Positions 23,229 through 39,313 of a stretch of 64,000 nt of DNA are shown here, piece after piece. The notes below the pieces were generated by a model that was not told the origin of the DNA, made no database searches, and worked only from the letters and a program-made list of their open reading frames with translations. This DNA is from Cinclus cinclus (lineage: Eukaryota; Chordata; Aves; Passeriformes; Cinclidae). The number at the start of each line of letters is the position of its first letter. Within the stretch, counting starts at the first letter, position 1. The DNA is taken from positions 46,903,006 to 46,967,005 of the forward strand of contig NC_085047.1 of assembly GCF_963662255.1 (NCBI RefSeq), given 5' to 3'. The translations under genes and the position numbers were made by a program.

Positions 23229-26179
23229 TCTAATGTTTGATAATCATGACTTTCAGTCATTTTTCATTGCTGAGATCACATGAGTTTTGTTTGGAGTGTT
23301 AATTTGTGTAACTATATTAATAGTTTAGTGCCCTCACCAGCCATTCTGGGGAAGTGCTCAATCACATGTATAAGGCAGCAGGTGGGATCCATGCAGTCCT
23401 ATCTAGACCTCTGTCATGCAGAAGTCTACATCTAATATAGGCTCCCTCCATACACGAGGAAGAATTAAGCATCTTTAACACATGAGTCATGTCATCCAAA
23501 AGTAGATGCCTAGAATAGGTCAGATGATTTGTGCCCTAAAATTGCTCCTATTTCTCTGTGTTAAAGAACAAGTAATTTATATCTTGATGTTTCAATTCTA
23601 GCAGCCTCAAGTGAGATGAGATTAATTGTCTTATATCCAGGTTTATGTCACCTCTCTCTTTAATAACTAAGTCCTTCAGTTCTCTGTCTGCAAGATTGGG
23701 AAATAAATGAGCTTGATACATTAAACGTCCAGAATAAGAACCTGCTCTTGGTGAAATTATACGATATGGGGGGAGTTAAAAAACAAAACAAAACAAAACA
23801 AAAAACCTGAGAAAAATTGTTTGGGCAGGCTGAATTGTTTTTAAATGACACTCAAAATGGTATGTGAAAAGATCTTATAAAACTAAACTAGTTGGCAGAG
23901 TACAGGTGAAACAGTTTTCTTTTAAAAATGTCATATCTAAAACCTGACAGAGGTGTCATATTAGTGTGGTACATGTGAGGAGAATGTGTGCCAGGAACTC
24001 CTCGAGAAATGCAGGTTCCTTCTGACCAGTTCTGCTCTCAGGAGTTAAAATCCTGCATAAAGCTGATGAGTAAGCTCTTGATGACTCACTGTGGCAGATG
24101 CAGTCTTTAATTCCAGGAGGGTATAAGGGAAGTGGGTGTGAATCTTGAGTAGAGGGAAGCTAGGGATGTTCCTGCCTCAGTGTCTTGGGGATAAAAGTGT
24201 AGGTTTTTAATACAGCCCTAGCTATCAGCAATGCCAAACTTCTGTAAGGGGCAAGTTTTACATTACACATCACACATAGATTTTGTGTGTAGCAAGGCTG
24301 GAACACCACCTACTCACAGATGGGTATAATTTTGGGGATGTCCTGCATAATTCATGTGTGGCTTTGATACTTATGAGTAATTCAGACATCAAAGCCTCAA
24401 CTTAGATAACACTTTTATAACACTAAACTTCCCATAGCAAATAACCTGTGGGTTTTCATTTAAGTCCCCTAAAAAAAAAAAAGGCAACAATACCAATACT
24501 TTCTTCTTTACCTTCAGATATTTTTCATAAGGTATGCTGGTGTGAAGTCCAAGAGAGAAAATATTGAAGCCTGAAGTGGAGGGGGGAAAAATCCATATAA
24601 TACTCTTCACTGGGACTGAAGTGTAAATTTAAAGCACTAGAAAGGAGCTGGAAACCTCTTTTCTAAGAGCACACAAGATACCAGGCCCTTATGGTCACTC
24701 GGCAATGTTCCCCTCTGCTTTGCTGGTGGCACAAACCTTCACTTTTCCACAGCCCAATTTTTTAACAAGCAACTTTATGTTCTCTTCCAAGTTAGCCATT
24801 ATGCATGGAAAAATCTCCCCATTAATAACCGTAAAGTTCCTTTATTGTTCTCCTTCAAATCTCCTTAAAACTTTCTTCTGACACCAAACACTTGTCACTG
24901 GCTGGGCCTGTTGCTTTTTATTCTCAAGGCTGTTTTTCCCTTATCCTTCCCCCATGGGTTTGTACTATACACCTGTTGTCTTTCATCATGGGTTAAGATC
25001 ATAAGCTCTTTGGGCATAGACCATCTCTCTTATTACATGTGTCTACAGTATCCAACACAATGGAACTGTGAGCCCTGAATGGGGCCTCTGGGTACTGCCA
25101 TGATCCACTTGATAAAGAATGATGATTTTTGACATGGTGAGTTCTGCAGTTTTTCCCAAGTCATTCTGCAGTTGTTCATGCTGGTATAACCGGTGTGTGA
25201 GAGCAGTGTCCTCAAATCCTAAAAAAAAAAGGGTAAATGCTTTGGAACTATTTGCTCTCGCAAGGAATTTACTGCTTTGGTGGGGTTTTTTTGTTGGTTT
25301 TTTTTTTTTTTTTTGGTGTTCCTGCATATTGAAATGCATGGGCTGACATGCAGCAACTGTTTCTTTTTGTGGGTTTGTACAGAACTAAAGTGATATGACC
25401 CTGGTCTGAAGCTTCTGCATCCTGTCCTTCAAATTGCAATAAAGACTGTTGGAGTCAAATTAAAGAGGGGTGGCTCATGCACCACTGGCGTGAGTCAGTT
25501 CCCTAAAGGTCCTTGTGGATTCAGGACACAGCTTTTCCCTGCTGCAGTTTCCCCGCTAGACATGGAAACTAGTTTCTCTCCCTACTCTCGTGTTTAGTCA
25601 CATTGGCAAGCAGGGGGATGCAGGAAAGCTGCACCAGTCAGAGCTGGACTGCTGGCTTTTGTGGTGGGGAAGGCAAGGAGAGCCACCCCTTCCACAATAT
25701 ACCCATCGAGCAGGAAGACATGCAGAGTCGATTATTTTTAATTAACCCCCTTGCAAAATTCTCCTTCTCTAGGGCTCTCTTTCCAAGCTCCACCGATGAC
25801 CTTCCCGGACCCCGCTACCTCAGCGGTGCACATCATCATTCACACCATGCAATCTCTTCCCCCAGCCCCCAAGATATTATGTTTCTCCTCCTTTTCTCCC
25901 CGCCTCTCTCTCTCCCCCCACCATTCCCAAAAAAGTCTGTCTTCAGGTTTTGTGCTCGATTCAAGGGGCTGCCGGAGTGTCCTCTCCCTCATGCAAGGCT
26001 CCGCATCGCGCCCAGTCCTTGAGCTCTGATGAAGAACACTTTTGCAAACGCGGAAGACCCTCTGTCCCTTTGCTGATTCACGCAGTTCTTTTCGAAGGGC
26101 AAAACCACAATAACACCAATTCTGAGCATCATAAGAAGAAACAGAGACCCTCCCTCCGCTCGCCGAGTCTCTCCCGGCA
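23229..26179. other. Intergenic region upstream of FGF9
   Basis: AT-rich sequence with an AAAAC pentanucleotide run (about 23778-23806), a short A-run near 24470 and a T-rich run at 25286-25315. From about 25600 it becomes richer in C and pyrimidines as it approaches the FGF9 island. No gene was recognised, though distal FGF9 promoter elements are likely in the last 500 bases. Confidence 0.5.
23778..23806. repeat. (AAAAC)n simple repeat
   Basis: A short pentanucleotide run of about five aaaac units. Confidence 0.85.
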
Positions 26180-26760
26180 GTTTTAAATAACTTCGTTTTG
26201 AGGAGCGCGGGGGAAGGGTTGGGGGCAAAGAGAGCACGTACTTCGCACCGCACCCCTATCTCCCCCCATACCACCTCCCGCTCGCTTCTTCTTTCCCTCC
26301 ACCGCGCTCTTACACACCGGGGCCGCGGGGCGTCCCGGGCGGCGGCAGCGGCATCCCCGGAGCTGCGCCCCGGCAGAGCGGGAGGGCTGCGGGCTGCCGC
26401 GGCTGGGGACCGGAGCTGAGAAGGCAAAAACTGCGGCGTGGGCAATAACGACCCCCACCAACCCCCCTCCAGCTCCCGAACTTCCTGCGCCCCGCCGGTT
26501 TGCCCGCCGGAGCGAGTTTGAACCCCGCTCGGGACAGCGGCAGCCCGGGTTACCTGCGGCAGAGCGGGCCGGGGCCGGGCTGCGGAGCGGTGCGGGGCGG
26601 GCCCGCCTCCGCCTCCCCTGCGGCGGGGCCGGGCCCCGGGCCGAGCTCGGGCTGGGCGGGCAGGGCGCTGCCCGCCCCGCTCCCCCCGCCAATGTCAGGG
26701 GGGACTCGGGCTCTGCGGGCATCTCCCGAGGAGCCCGCTTCCCGCAGCGGGCGGGCGCGG

Positions 26761-26768
26761 TATATTTA
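26761..26768 (+). promoter_or_regulatory. FGF9: TATA-like box of FGF9
   Basis: TATATTTA sits at the sharp edge of the GC-rich island, preceded by gcgggcgcgg. If used, transcription would start roughly 25-30 bases downstream, near 26790. The position is plausible but there is no transcript evidence here. Confidence 0.5.
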
Positions 26769-26789
26769 GCATCGCGTCGCTTTATTCCT

Positions 26790-28115
<1,326 letters not shown>

Positions 28116-29439
28116 TAACCCTTTAGTGGTCATGTGATGAAATAATGGGGCAGAACTGCGGGCGGGGGGACGGTGGGGGGTGCGAGGCGGGCGGGAAGGG
28201 GGTTTTGTGTTGGTGGTTGATCCGCCGAGGGAAAAAATGAGTGTGTCCGGGGGTGCAGATCTACACGAGCGGCACCACCGCGGCGGAGCAGGAGCCCCTG
28301 CTAAAGTCGTCGGGTGTTCGGTAGCGATGTTTGCGTAGCCCCAAGTTCTGCTCTAGAGCAGATGCGTACTGGGAGGTGGTGGTGGCGGTGGTGGATTTTT
28401 TTGCTCGGGACGTTTCTGCTGTATGATTTGATTTCGCGAGTTTAAAGGGTTTTTAATCATTAACTACCACAATTTAAAATTCACCGAGTTTCCTGGAGGG
28501 AGTGGCTCTCGTCCTATACGCAAATTGACGAGGGCTTTTCTTTCGTTTTCTCTGCCGATTACCTGCCCTAGAAACTGCCCGAATTGCACACCCTGCCTGG
28601 TTTGCTGCTCGGCGAGGATTTACCGGCAGCGCACGCCGATCCGCAGCCGGGCTCTCCGCCCGCCCGAGCCCGCACCCGCAACCGTGCGGCAGTGCCGGTG
28701 ACAGGCGCCCCGGGAAAGAGGGAGCGCAGGTGGGGTCCGGAACCTGACGCAGGGAATTCTGCGCCAAAACCTGCCTTTCTCGAGCTGTGTGGCATGTCAG
28801 GCTGACAGCGAATTTGAAAAGAGCATTCCCTGGGCTTCCTTTCCAGGGGACACTGTTTGTGTCAGCAAGCAAGGGCTGGAGGGCTGCTGGCCCCTGCCGC
28901 TCCAGAAAGCCCTGTGCATGCACACACGCGCACATGCACACGCGAGTCCAGTGGGCCTGGAGCTTCTCGGCTGCCCGGGAGTCTGTTAAAGGCCCTGCAG
29001 ATTGAGTGTATGAAAGTGACTAAAACAGCCTGGCTGAGCCGATTCTGTAGGGTTTTCTTTTCTTTCTCTCTCTTTTTTTTTTTTTTTTTTTGAGGAGGGG
29101 TGCGGAAAATATGCCAGGTTAGCTCGCCACGCTCCCAGCTGTTGGAAGGAGTTAACTTGTGAGTGAACCAACCTGACAGCACTTAAATTCGGTCGTAAAA
29201 ACAAAGTCCTGCGTTGATTTTTTTTTCTCTCTTTGTATTTTAATGCCAGATGTTGAACGATATCTAAGCTGTATTTTATTGCTTTGTGAAGCTATTTAGA
29301 TAATACCGGTGTTGTAGGAGACGATCTCTAAAGGGCTCATAAGGGAAGCGGGGAGGGAGGGACGGGGGAGGAGAAGACTGAAGCTCTCGCATGGTCGCAG
29401 GTTCATCCTCCATCCCCCTCCATCCGCTGCTCCCTGACA

Positions 29440-29900
29440 CTCTCACGCTGCTTACAGGCTCTTCCTCCCTCCCAAGCCGCCCGCCCGGGGTCTCCGGGGC
29501 TGGCTGCGGGGTGAGGGCAGCGTCGCGGCTCTCCCGGGGGCGCAACATTCACGCTTGTTGGCGAGAAAAAGTGCGGCAAAGTGTTTAAGGCAGACGCGTA
29601 GTGAGGGGAGTGGGGCGGGGGTGTGTTGCAGCGAGGCGTTTTCCTTGGCACGGGCAGAAGCCGTGCGTAGCTGCCGAGCCGCCGCCGCAGGTTCCCCTTG
29701 CCCGCTGCGGTGCGGGCGCGGCGCTGCGCGGGGCCGGCGGGGGCGGCGCGGAGCGGAGCGGGGCCGCAGCAGGTGTAGGGCGCTGAGCGCACCGGCAGCC
29801 GGGGCGGCGGGGGGCCGGCGGCCCGCGGGGCCCCGCCGCCCCCGAAGGAGGGCCGCCAGCTGCTCCCTTCGCAAGGCGGCGGTGACCACATTATTCGTGG
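29440..29900. promoter_or_regulatory. CpG-rich block in FGF9 intron 1
   Basis: A dense CpG block with ggggcggcgg and gcgcggcg strings, about 1.5 kb after exon 1. It has no coding support. It is probably part of the extended CpG island system of a developmental gene, or an alternative promoter. Confidence 0.5.
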
Positions 29901-30929
29901 CGTCTATTTTTAAAAATGTCTTTCCAGCCGCAGTTGTAGGAAGCTGACAATTCCGAGGGGCAGTTCTTCCACCCCTTGAAGCGCCTTGGTTTTAAATAGA
30001 TAGATTTTTTTTTTTTTTTGTCCTTGTCGGTTTGATCTCCCTCTTCCCCCCACCGTGACGCGCCTCGGTGATAACTCTTCTCCCTGTGCGGCGCGCCGGT
30101 GATGCCCCTGCTCTCTCCGGGCACGGCAAACCCGTGGGGTGCCTGGCTTCTTTGCGAGAGGGAAGGGAATCTCGGTACTTTTGTATCGGTGCAGTGACAT
30201 TGGTTTGCCGGAAGGTCACAGAATAGCTGATGCTATTTGAGTTTCGGTGATTGTAAAGTCTGCATCCCAACTCGGGAGCTGCCTTGAGGAGAGCGGGCTC
30301 ACATGGTCTCCTGCGAGCGTGTGCGGGGAACCTGCGTGCGCGTGTGTGGATGCGGGGGTACGCGTCAGAAGGAAGTTTTTCTCCAGGAATGAGGAGGACA
30401 AAGAGAAAACCCCGGGGGCTGCGCGTAAACTCCTCTCTGTGCTCTGCCCTGTGGGAATCCCCCTCCCCGCGCACACCTCTGGAGAGACATCAGATAAGAG
30501 TAATTCTTTTGTGATGCTATGTTGGATGTGTGCCTATTGCGTACAATAAACCGAGCCATATTGTGTGTCTATACTCGCCCGGTTCTGGGAGCCCTGGCAT
30601 TTCGCAATTCCTGCAGCAAGATGTCCATCTCTAAAAGAAAAGCTCCCCGGGAGAACCCGGCTGGGTCCCCCCCGTAATGTGATCTCAGGTGATCAAAGCC
30701 TTATCTCTCCCGGGTCACAAAAGAAATTTTTTTGATGCAGTCTCCTTTAGCGTAGGGCATTGGCTAGACAGTAGAGTCATTGTAAATTCAGGAACTCTGT
30801 AACAGCGGAGAGGCGTGCCTCTGTGCGTCAGCACAAGTACTGCATGCACAGCATTAAAAAAATAGGAGCATGCAGGAAAAGGAAAAAAAAAAAAGCTTGT
30901 CAGCAGGTGACCTCCGCTCCCCGGGACCT

Positions 30930-31760
30930 GCTGCTACAAGGAACCGCTGCGTTCATCATCTGCGGGAGCCGCGCAGCCGCCCGCCCTCCGGCCTCCCCGG
31001 CCCGCCCTGCCCGCTCCGGCGCGGCGCTGGCGGGGCGGGCTCAGCGCCGGGAGGGCGCGGGGGCGGCTCCGGACGGGGGTCCCTGCGGCTGCCCGCCCCT
31101 CTGCTGCTGGATGCGGGTGGGCGGGCCTGCCCCCCGCCCCGTGCTGTCTCTGGGGAGAGCCAGCAGGCCGGGGCGGGGCGGGGCAGGGGGAAGGTGATGC
31201 ATGCGGCGAAAGCTCTGGTCCCCGGGACTGGGAATCGTGGGCCAGGTTTTGGGGGGAGGGAAAGGCGCCGAGCAGGCCCGACAGTCTCCTCCGCTACTGA
31301 GCGTTGCAGAAGGGAGGGGATGAGGAAGGGGGCGGGCAAGGGCGCTGTGAAAGCCTGAAACTGAAGCAGGGCCCTGCTGCCTGGGGGTGCTGTGTCTGTC
31401 TGCGCTCCCGTCTTTTAATTGGCATCACGCGGGGGAGCGGGCGGGGTGGTGACAGCTGCGACAGGCGGGACGCATCCCGGCGGAGCGCTCAGCCCCGCGC
31501 GTCTCCGCGCAGCCCCGCACCGCGGCCTCGGCCGGCGGGCGGGAGGCCGGGATGAGGAGGGACGGGGGGCCCCGGGGGAGCCCCTTCCCTCGCCCCATCG
31601 CTGGGCTGACCTCCCGGCGGCTTCTTAGCCACGAAGGAAGGGCCCCGCTTCCCTCGCCCCGCTGCTCTCCGCGGGAGCCCGGGGAGAGGACAGCGAGGAG
31701 GGTCCCCAGCGCTCCCCCTCCCCGGGAAGCCGCACAAAGAGGTGGCTGGCAGAGATACTT
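30930..31760. promoter_or_regulatory. Second CpG island in FGF9 intron 1
   Basis: A GC-rich, CpG-dense block about 3 kb after exon 1, with several GGGCGGG-type boxes on both strands. Frames at 30870-31358 (plus) and 31489-31827 (minus) overlap other frames and show no domains. The block drops to AT-rich sequence at about 31800. It may be an alternative promoter or a Polycomb-type CpG island. Confidence 0.55.
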
Positions 31761-34496
31761 GGTCGCCGTCTTCGTTGTCGTAGATGATGGTCTGTTGCAG
31801 TGCTAAGGGAAAGCTAAACTGCTCCAATCCGTTGATACAAAGAAAGGCAACGTGTAGCCAGAGACAAAAAAAAATAGGCTAAGGGCAAACCAGCAACCAC
31901 TTAAAGCTGTGCAGTTGCAGAGGTGTTCATTAGCTAAAAGCCAGGGAAAATGCTTCTGTAGGCCTGCTCTTCACCAGAGCTAAGATAGATGAAAGTTAAA
32001 ATCTCGCTTTTATGAACAGCACACCTCCTCTCACCCGTGAGTGTGTCAGGAGAGCAGGACCAGCGTTTATGTCAGGCTGGCGTCCTGCACTATTCAGCAT
32101 GGTCTGAGGTTGGATCATGTAGAAGAAGGTGTGTGAAGGGCTGATTTGGACATGTAAGGTATAAATAGTTTCCCTGAAACTTTCTCCCTGTCCTTGTGAA
32201 AGAATGGGTCTTTGCATTGGTTTCATTAAAGAAAATGCTCAGTGAGAAGAAATTCAGCACCCCATGCACTGAATTATTTCCTCTACTTCCCTTCCACATT
32301 TTCAGCAGTAAATAGCGCCCTAGCTTTCAAAGTTTGAAGTTGTCCTGATTTTCATTTGATATAGCCTCATTTTGAAGAGGATTATCTATTTTAATATCTA
32401 GTTCAGGTTCCAAGTACTATCTGTGCATTGTAGAAACTACATAATGAAAATGTGCACAGAACTGTGGGGCAAATGCAATCCTTACACTGATAAGACTTCT
32501 GTGAGACTGTATGCTTGCCCCCAAGATAATCTCTTGAAGGGACTTAATATGGCACATAAAACTTGCTGTGAGTGGGCTTTTGAGTATTTCAAATGAAGAA
32601 GCCTCTATTTTGTTCTGAAATACATGGATGCTCTTTGCCAAATACTTTAAATCAATTTTCTGTGCTTATGATAGGATGTGACAATGCCTATTTTGTTCTT
32701 TTGGTGCGCTAAGCAGAATGCATCCAAATATTTGAAATTATGGCAGCAGTTAAAGACTACTTTTGGACTGATATGAAAAATGCCAGACTCACTAATTTAG
32801 CTGTAGTGGAGTCTAATACCCACTTAATGTAAGATTTAGCCTCAGCTAAAATTGCTTGGTAACATGTATCAAGTAATATGATATTTTGGTAAAAGCTTTA
32901 GAGAAAAAGCCTTACTAAGAAATCAGAAAGTATTGCATGTCCAGATATAATGGGAATTTTAAAATTGTTTCAATGGATCAATTGTATCTGAGATACTACA
33001 TATACCAGATAAATGGTGTGCTGCCGCTTTATATTACTTAAATAATTGCATAATTGCAAAATAATTCCTCCCAGTATTTTTAATTTGTGCATATGTAGAG
33101 AATAATTTAAAATGCCCAGGCCTTGAAAAAATGGTTATCAAAACAGTAATACTGTGGTGTTTGTAGTGCTGAATAATGTATAAGGTAATGATCAATACTC
33201 CCTTACAGGGAATACTCCTCATCTTTACATTAGCTTGGCTATAAATTTTCCCTATTGGCTTCAACTTGAGCTATGTTAGATGTATGTGATTCATGCCTGC
33301 TATTGGTTAGTGCACAACTATTTTGTGGGAGATGCCAAATTAATTGTTAAGAAAAGCCACAAAAGTGCTTTTTTATTGGCCATGTGAGGCTCAACACACC
33401 CTATACTGTTATTTCATTATTTTGTGTACACATAATTTCCAATAAGCTTTAAAAAATAGTTACATAGTGTGCTTAGACATGAAAGTTCACATAATATATT
33501 GAAAATGCTACTCTGTGCAGGACACACTTTATTTTGTGACTCAGAAAGTAGTGTAACACAGCAGCTTGCTTCTGAATGCTGCAGGATAACTTCCTGCGAG
33601 ATCATTACAGTCTTAGATGAACACTCCCAGACAGGAAGAAATTTCAGTTTTTAAACACAAGATTCCTAGGCTTATGCCAGGTTTGGCCAGTAACAGCCTT
33701 ACTGAAGAGGTAAGCAATTTACAGGGAAGGCTGCCAGAAAGTCCCCAAACATTCAGAACCAGATGAGCCAATACTTGATGCAAATACTTGTTGTACTGTG
33801 CACATGGATGCTGAACCTTGGAGATTTGCAGAAGCAGTGCTTCTCTGCAAAGTATTCTTATTTTTAAGTGAACAAATCCTTGTGTAACCTTGCTGTTATG
33901 TGCATGGGGAAACTTAATCATGTACACACTATGACACTTAGGTGTAGGATGTTTTAATGTCTGAATTTTAGATGAGTAAATAATAATGCATCAGAGAGAA
34001 TGGTTACTATCTAAACAGAAATGCATGACTCCGGACTATACTAAGGATTTTCATTTCTCAAGCCTCTGGAAGATCATACTGTGAGTAAATCTTTCCCTGT
34101 ATTCCTGCTTCATTGATGTCTGAAAGGAGATATTTTGGTTCCATGTGTAACATTGCTTTATTTCACAATTCTAATTAAAATGTGTTTTTTCAGAATTTAT
34201 TTTGCAAGACAAGTTTCATAGGTTCCTCATTTCTGCTAATTTTTGCAATCTAAAAACTTTTTTTCCCTCTGAATGTATTATCTGTTGTGCAAACCAGTAT
34301 AACTGAGCTTAAGATATGTGTTTAGGAATGATGAGAAAGATTGAGAGCAATCTTTTAATTTGATACATTAATGCTGTCTACAGTGTGTCAGTCTAACAAA
34401 GACTCAAAGTACTTGAAATATTGTATATTAATTTTGTCCTCATCTTCTACCAAACAACTCAGAAAATGGGGAAAAGCCTTGAAAATAGCTGCTTGA

Positions 34497-34745
<249 letters not shown>

Positions 34746-37700
34746 TAGCTCCTACAAGCTCCCATTGCACTATGTGTGTGTGCTGTATGAGCACTCTTTC
34801 TGCTCTGAATGTCTTGCAGTCTAATTCAAAACAAGACCCTGTGGGTGACATAATGAATGTGGGAGAGGGAAAAGGTGACAAAATCGGGAATGACTAATAA
34901 TGCAGATGAGTGGCAATTTAGATTCAAACAATAGAGACTGATGGCCAGAGGTGGTCACTGAAGACTAAAGGACATGCTATATGATTTGTAAATGTCTCCT
35001 GCCAGTAGAAACCTAAATTAAGACAAAGTGGATTCCTTTTGTGTGTAGGCAGAGAGCTTTCTAGGAACTGACAAAATAAGGTAGAGGGGGTGGGAAAGAG
35101 TGGCATATGTGGATGAGAGAATGAGAAACAGGAGTGTGACAGAAGTTATAAAAAATATAGGAATGAAGGCAAGAGGCTTGGTGGTCTTGTCCTGAAAGTT
35201 TCACTGGTGCTCCCTGAGGGATGGCAGCAGGAGTGAGTAACGGGTGTGCGGGAGGAGTAGAACTTGGTATTTCAGATGTGGGAATTTGCCAGCCTACCTG
35301 CAGCTGATGGGTGACTGTTCTTGGAAGCATGGGCTGTCTTCCAGCAGAGCAGGGAGAGACTGTGTATGTGTGTCTGTATGACGTGGCTCTTACCTGGGAA
35401 TATTTGAGGCATCTGATATACAATCAGCTTCATGCCCTGGGTAGATTGTGGGTAGGTTCATCTGAAATTTGGCAGATAGATTCCAGATGGTAGAAGGCAA
35501 CCTCTTCTAGCACTATAATATCAACCTCCAAAGCTTACAAGGACTAGAGAAGCAGTTCTATTTGAGGAAGAGCATGGCAGGATTGAAGGGTAAGCGAGTA
35601 TCTGAAGTGAAGCTGTGCATTCACAGGGGTTCATTAGAAGCAGAGGAGAAGGTTACAATGGTCCACTGATAGTGTAAATGTTGCAGAGAAACACTCAAAA
35701 TAAGTTAAAGTTATAGAGAAGGGCTTTAAATGTAGTTTAAGGTACCTGTGTCATAGGGTAGTAGCAGTAACAAGGAAAAGGGTGGGAATGGCAGCTAGAG
35801 GAGGAGAAAACATGAGATTATGGTGATGAGTGGGCAGGTGAAAAACAGAAGGGGTAAGAGGGAAGTACAGCTTCCATGTATATCATCCATGTAGGAGTGT
35901 GAACAAGTGAATCAAGGAAAGTCCAGCAGGAGTGTTTCCATAAGGGTGTCCAGGTTCACTGATCTCTTTCTAGTAAAATTTTGTCTGAGAGAGATGAGGA
36001 GGATTATCTTCTGAACAAAGAGTAAGCTGGGTGAGGAAGATACAGATAACAAGAGTGTATGTGGGAGGCAGAAAAAGAGGTGGTAAAATGAGGGGCAAGC
36101 CTGGGACAGAGGATGAGTGGATGGACATGAGAGAAGGGGACAGGTAGAGATGGTGAGGGCCAGTGACTGGGAAAGGCCAAAGAAAAGGGATTTAGCATAA
36201 ATGTCAGTATGGAGGAGGTGAAGTTTGGAAGGGTGGAGAAGGAGCGAGAAAAGGAATGGATGCAATGACAGATGTAAACCAGTTGCCTGTGAGGAGCAAG
36301 TTGTTGTAAGTCTCAATCCTTGTGCAGCTGATGAATGCAATAAAGAACTAGCAAAGTACATGAGTACATCAGGTTCAGTTAGGCAGCAAAAAGGCAGAAC
36401 AACAACAGTAATATGAATCAGTAATGTTGATAATCATCAGTTAGAATAATCGTTTGAACATATAAACATTGTGAATCAGTTACTTTGCATTTCAGATATT
36501 CTGAGACAGGAAATGTGGTTATTGATAGAGCTTAAATGCATAGACTTGGGAAAGCAAATGTTACATCACTTTCCTGAGCAATTTATGTTTTGTATTTGCA
36601 ATATGTTTGACTGCCAGAGTGAATTACTCAAGACATTTTTTTGCTGAAGAAATATGCACAAGAAATTCTTTGTAAATTAGTAAGCTCACCGCATTTATAA
36701 AATAGTTGTTCCATGAACAGCAGTTCTAAAGGAGCCTGCTTTCCTAAGGAGTTGTGTTTCACAGTACAGGACATGGGTCTCTCTGACATTCTGTCCCTGC
36801 AGTAGCACAAATTCCTCAGCCTTTTGTGTTTCTTGTATGGAGAAAGAGACAGTATTAGCTGTCCATGCTCACCAGACTGCCAGTTTGCAGGGATTACGTA
36901 GCTCACCACTCCCAAGTGGGACGTGCAAATGATTTCTTTTCTTTACCCTGCCTCTAATTAGTTGCAAAACTGATAGGAACTTAATTTTCTTGAAGACCTT
37001 TGGCTCCTGATTGAAACTGGTTGACAAGTTAAGGAAAGGGAGCCAAACAGGCAAATGGATGTACAGTATAATTGCATAACGTCTTTTTCCTAAGAAATGA
37101 CACTAAAAATATGAAGCCATTCATAATGGAGAACAGGCAATCTCTGAGGCTAGAATGCGAAGTTCAGGTTAAAATCTGATGGATGATACGGTTTATTGTC
37201 AGTCTCCAGAGATGGGACATACTAAAGAGTGATGGTAATTGAATTGCATTACTTCCAATGAAATATAACCTCTAATGGCTACTCAGTGTGATGATGCTTT
37301 AAAGACTTGTCAACACTAGCAATCCTAGTGCCTATATTTCAGCAACTGTCAGCTTTCTTAGAAACACTGAGATAAGCAGACCTCAGAGCAGATTTTTGTA
37401 TGGAATTGGCTGGACATTTTTAAGTGACAGTGTTTTGCTTTTGGTTTTGGTCAAAAAATGTAATTAATTGAAAAGGAAGTTCTCTGATGGGAATAAATTT
37501 GCAGCTTGAACCAGAAGCAAGGCACAATCTAGCACAGAATTATCTCTCTGGCAAAGTGGAAGATCAGGTTAAATGTTAGTTTTGAGACTGAGATGTGGTA
37601 GACTGTGAAAAACCTAAATCAGTTTTTCACCAGCATTAAGCAGAGCAATCTCTTTAGCTGTAGCACCAGTAAGCTGTGCTTGTGCTGCTGTGCTACGAGG

Positions 37701-39117
37701 TGTATCCCTCTGTCTTGGTTTCTTCTCTAAGGGCTGTGAATAGCATCAGCTTTGTCATGGAGCCAGGTACACTTATGACACTGTGGCTGTGTTTCCTAAG
37801 ATGGGAAACCCACACACAACTGAGTAGCAGCCTAAGAAATACTTGGTCTTGCTCTACATCAGCATTGTGGATCTAAGTAGGTGCTTAGATTCACAGCTTG
37901 TGAGGCACTCAGTATTTGACACTATTGGAATAGGTGCCCTGTGTCTGACACTATCATATTTATATTCTAATTACTGCATGAAAAATACATTAGTCATGAA
38001 CCAAATCAGTGACCTAAAAGACTTCTATCCTTCTATATTTGTGTTTGAAACATTTGACACAGGAAGATTTTTTCCCAGCATAATTGTGGTGCCACTGGAG
38101 ATGGGACATATGGCAAAGCAGAGCAGCCAGGGTGGGTTATTGCTGCCAGTTTTCATGAAAGATAACAGTAAAGGCAGTTTCAGCATATCTTGGTCCAGCC
38201 ACATTCCTCTTGGCCTTCTCAAAATTCTTCTTTCCTCATAGATTAGCTGCCTGACAAACTCTCCCCACCTCCCCATTAGCACAGGGAGCAGTTCCTGCTG
38301 CATTTTCTGGTCAGGAGAGCACAGTGCCTCTCATGCTGCTTTCAGGCAGATGTGTAACATAATGTGGCTGTTCCCAAATTCTTCCTCATGCCATGGATTT
38401 AGCCAGGGAAAGCTGAAAATACATACACGTGGTGCTGCAGAGAAACCAGTGGCAGCTATGTAACAATGACTCAGAGACTGGTTTGTGACAGCAGCTTTTC
38501 CTCCTGTCTCATCTGTCCCTGCTTTCCCTTTACCTTGCCTTTCCCTGGCAGCCTGCAGCTATGACTCATCATGTTTCACAGCAGCTACAGTGCTTGTCAC
38601 TGGAAAGGAGGAAAAATGCAAACTACAGATAGGACCCAAAGGGTGTTAAGACATGAAGACCTTTTCCTTCTCAAGTGCCAAACAGCTCTTGCCAACATGT
38701 CTGGCAAGAACATTAGCAAATGAGTCTTAGCTGTGTTCCTCAGGGCCATCCCATGGAGGGAGGGAGGGAGGTCTTTCTGATCAGTCCCACAACCTTCATA
38801 CTTTTGTGGGCTGTCCCCATTGTCACGCTGCCCTTGGGGATATTAACAGCTGCCACCTGTGTGGCAGGCCGTGATGTGTCCTCACACTGTGGGGTGCCCA
38901 TCATTCCCACTGCAGGCTGTCCTCTGAGGGAGTTCTGTGCTATGGCAAGCACAGACCAAGCAGGAACCTGGGACACCCTTGCCTCAGCTGCCCTAGCTGT
39001 CCTGGGCTTTCCTGCAATAGAGATCTGTGCTGCATCTGACTGCTGGCCATCCCCACCTCACTGATTTCCCACAGACATGCAACTGCCCCATTCCTCTTCT
39101 CAGACTGGATGCAAAGA

Positions 39118-39313
39118 AAAAAGCTTTTAGTGGTGGGTATGATAAGGCACAGGGGCAGGTTGCCAAGAGATGCTGTAGATGCCCCATTACTAAAAATATT
39201 CAAAATCAGGTTGAACAGGGCTCTGAGCAACCTGATGTAGTTGAAGATGCGCGTTGCAGTGGGGTTGGATTAAATGAGATTTATGGGTCCTTTTCAACCC
39301 AAACCATTCTGTG
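39118..39313 (+). mobile_element. CR1 LINE 3' fragment
   Basis: Shows the CR1 3' blocks in order: caggttgccaagagatgctg, tagatgccccatta, caggttgaacagggctctga, gcaacctgatgtagttgaag, then ggttggattaaatgagattt and ccttttcaacccaaaccatt. The tail ends in ctgtga. It is a noncoding, diverged fragment in FGF9 intron 2. Confidence 0.9.
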
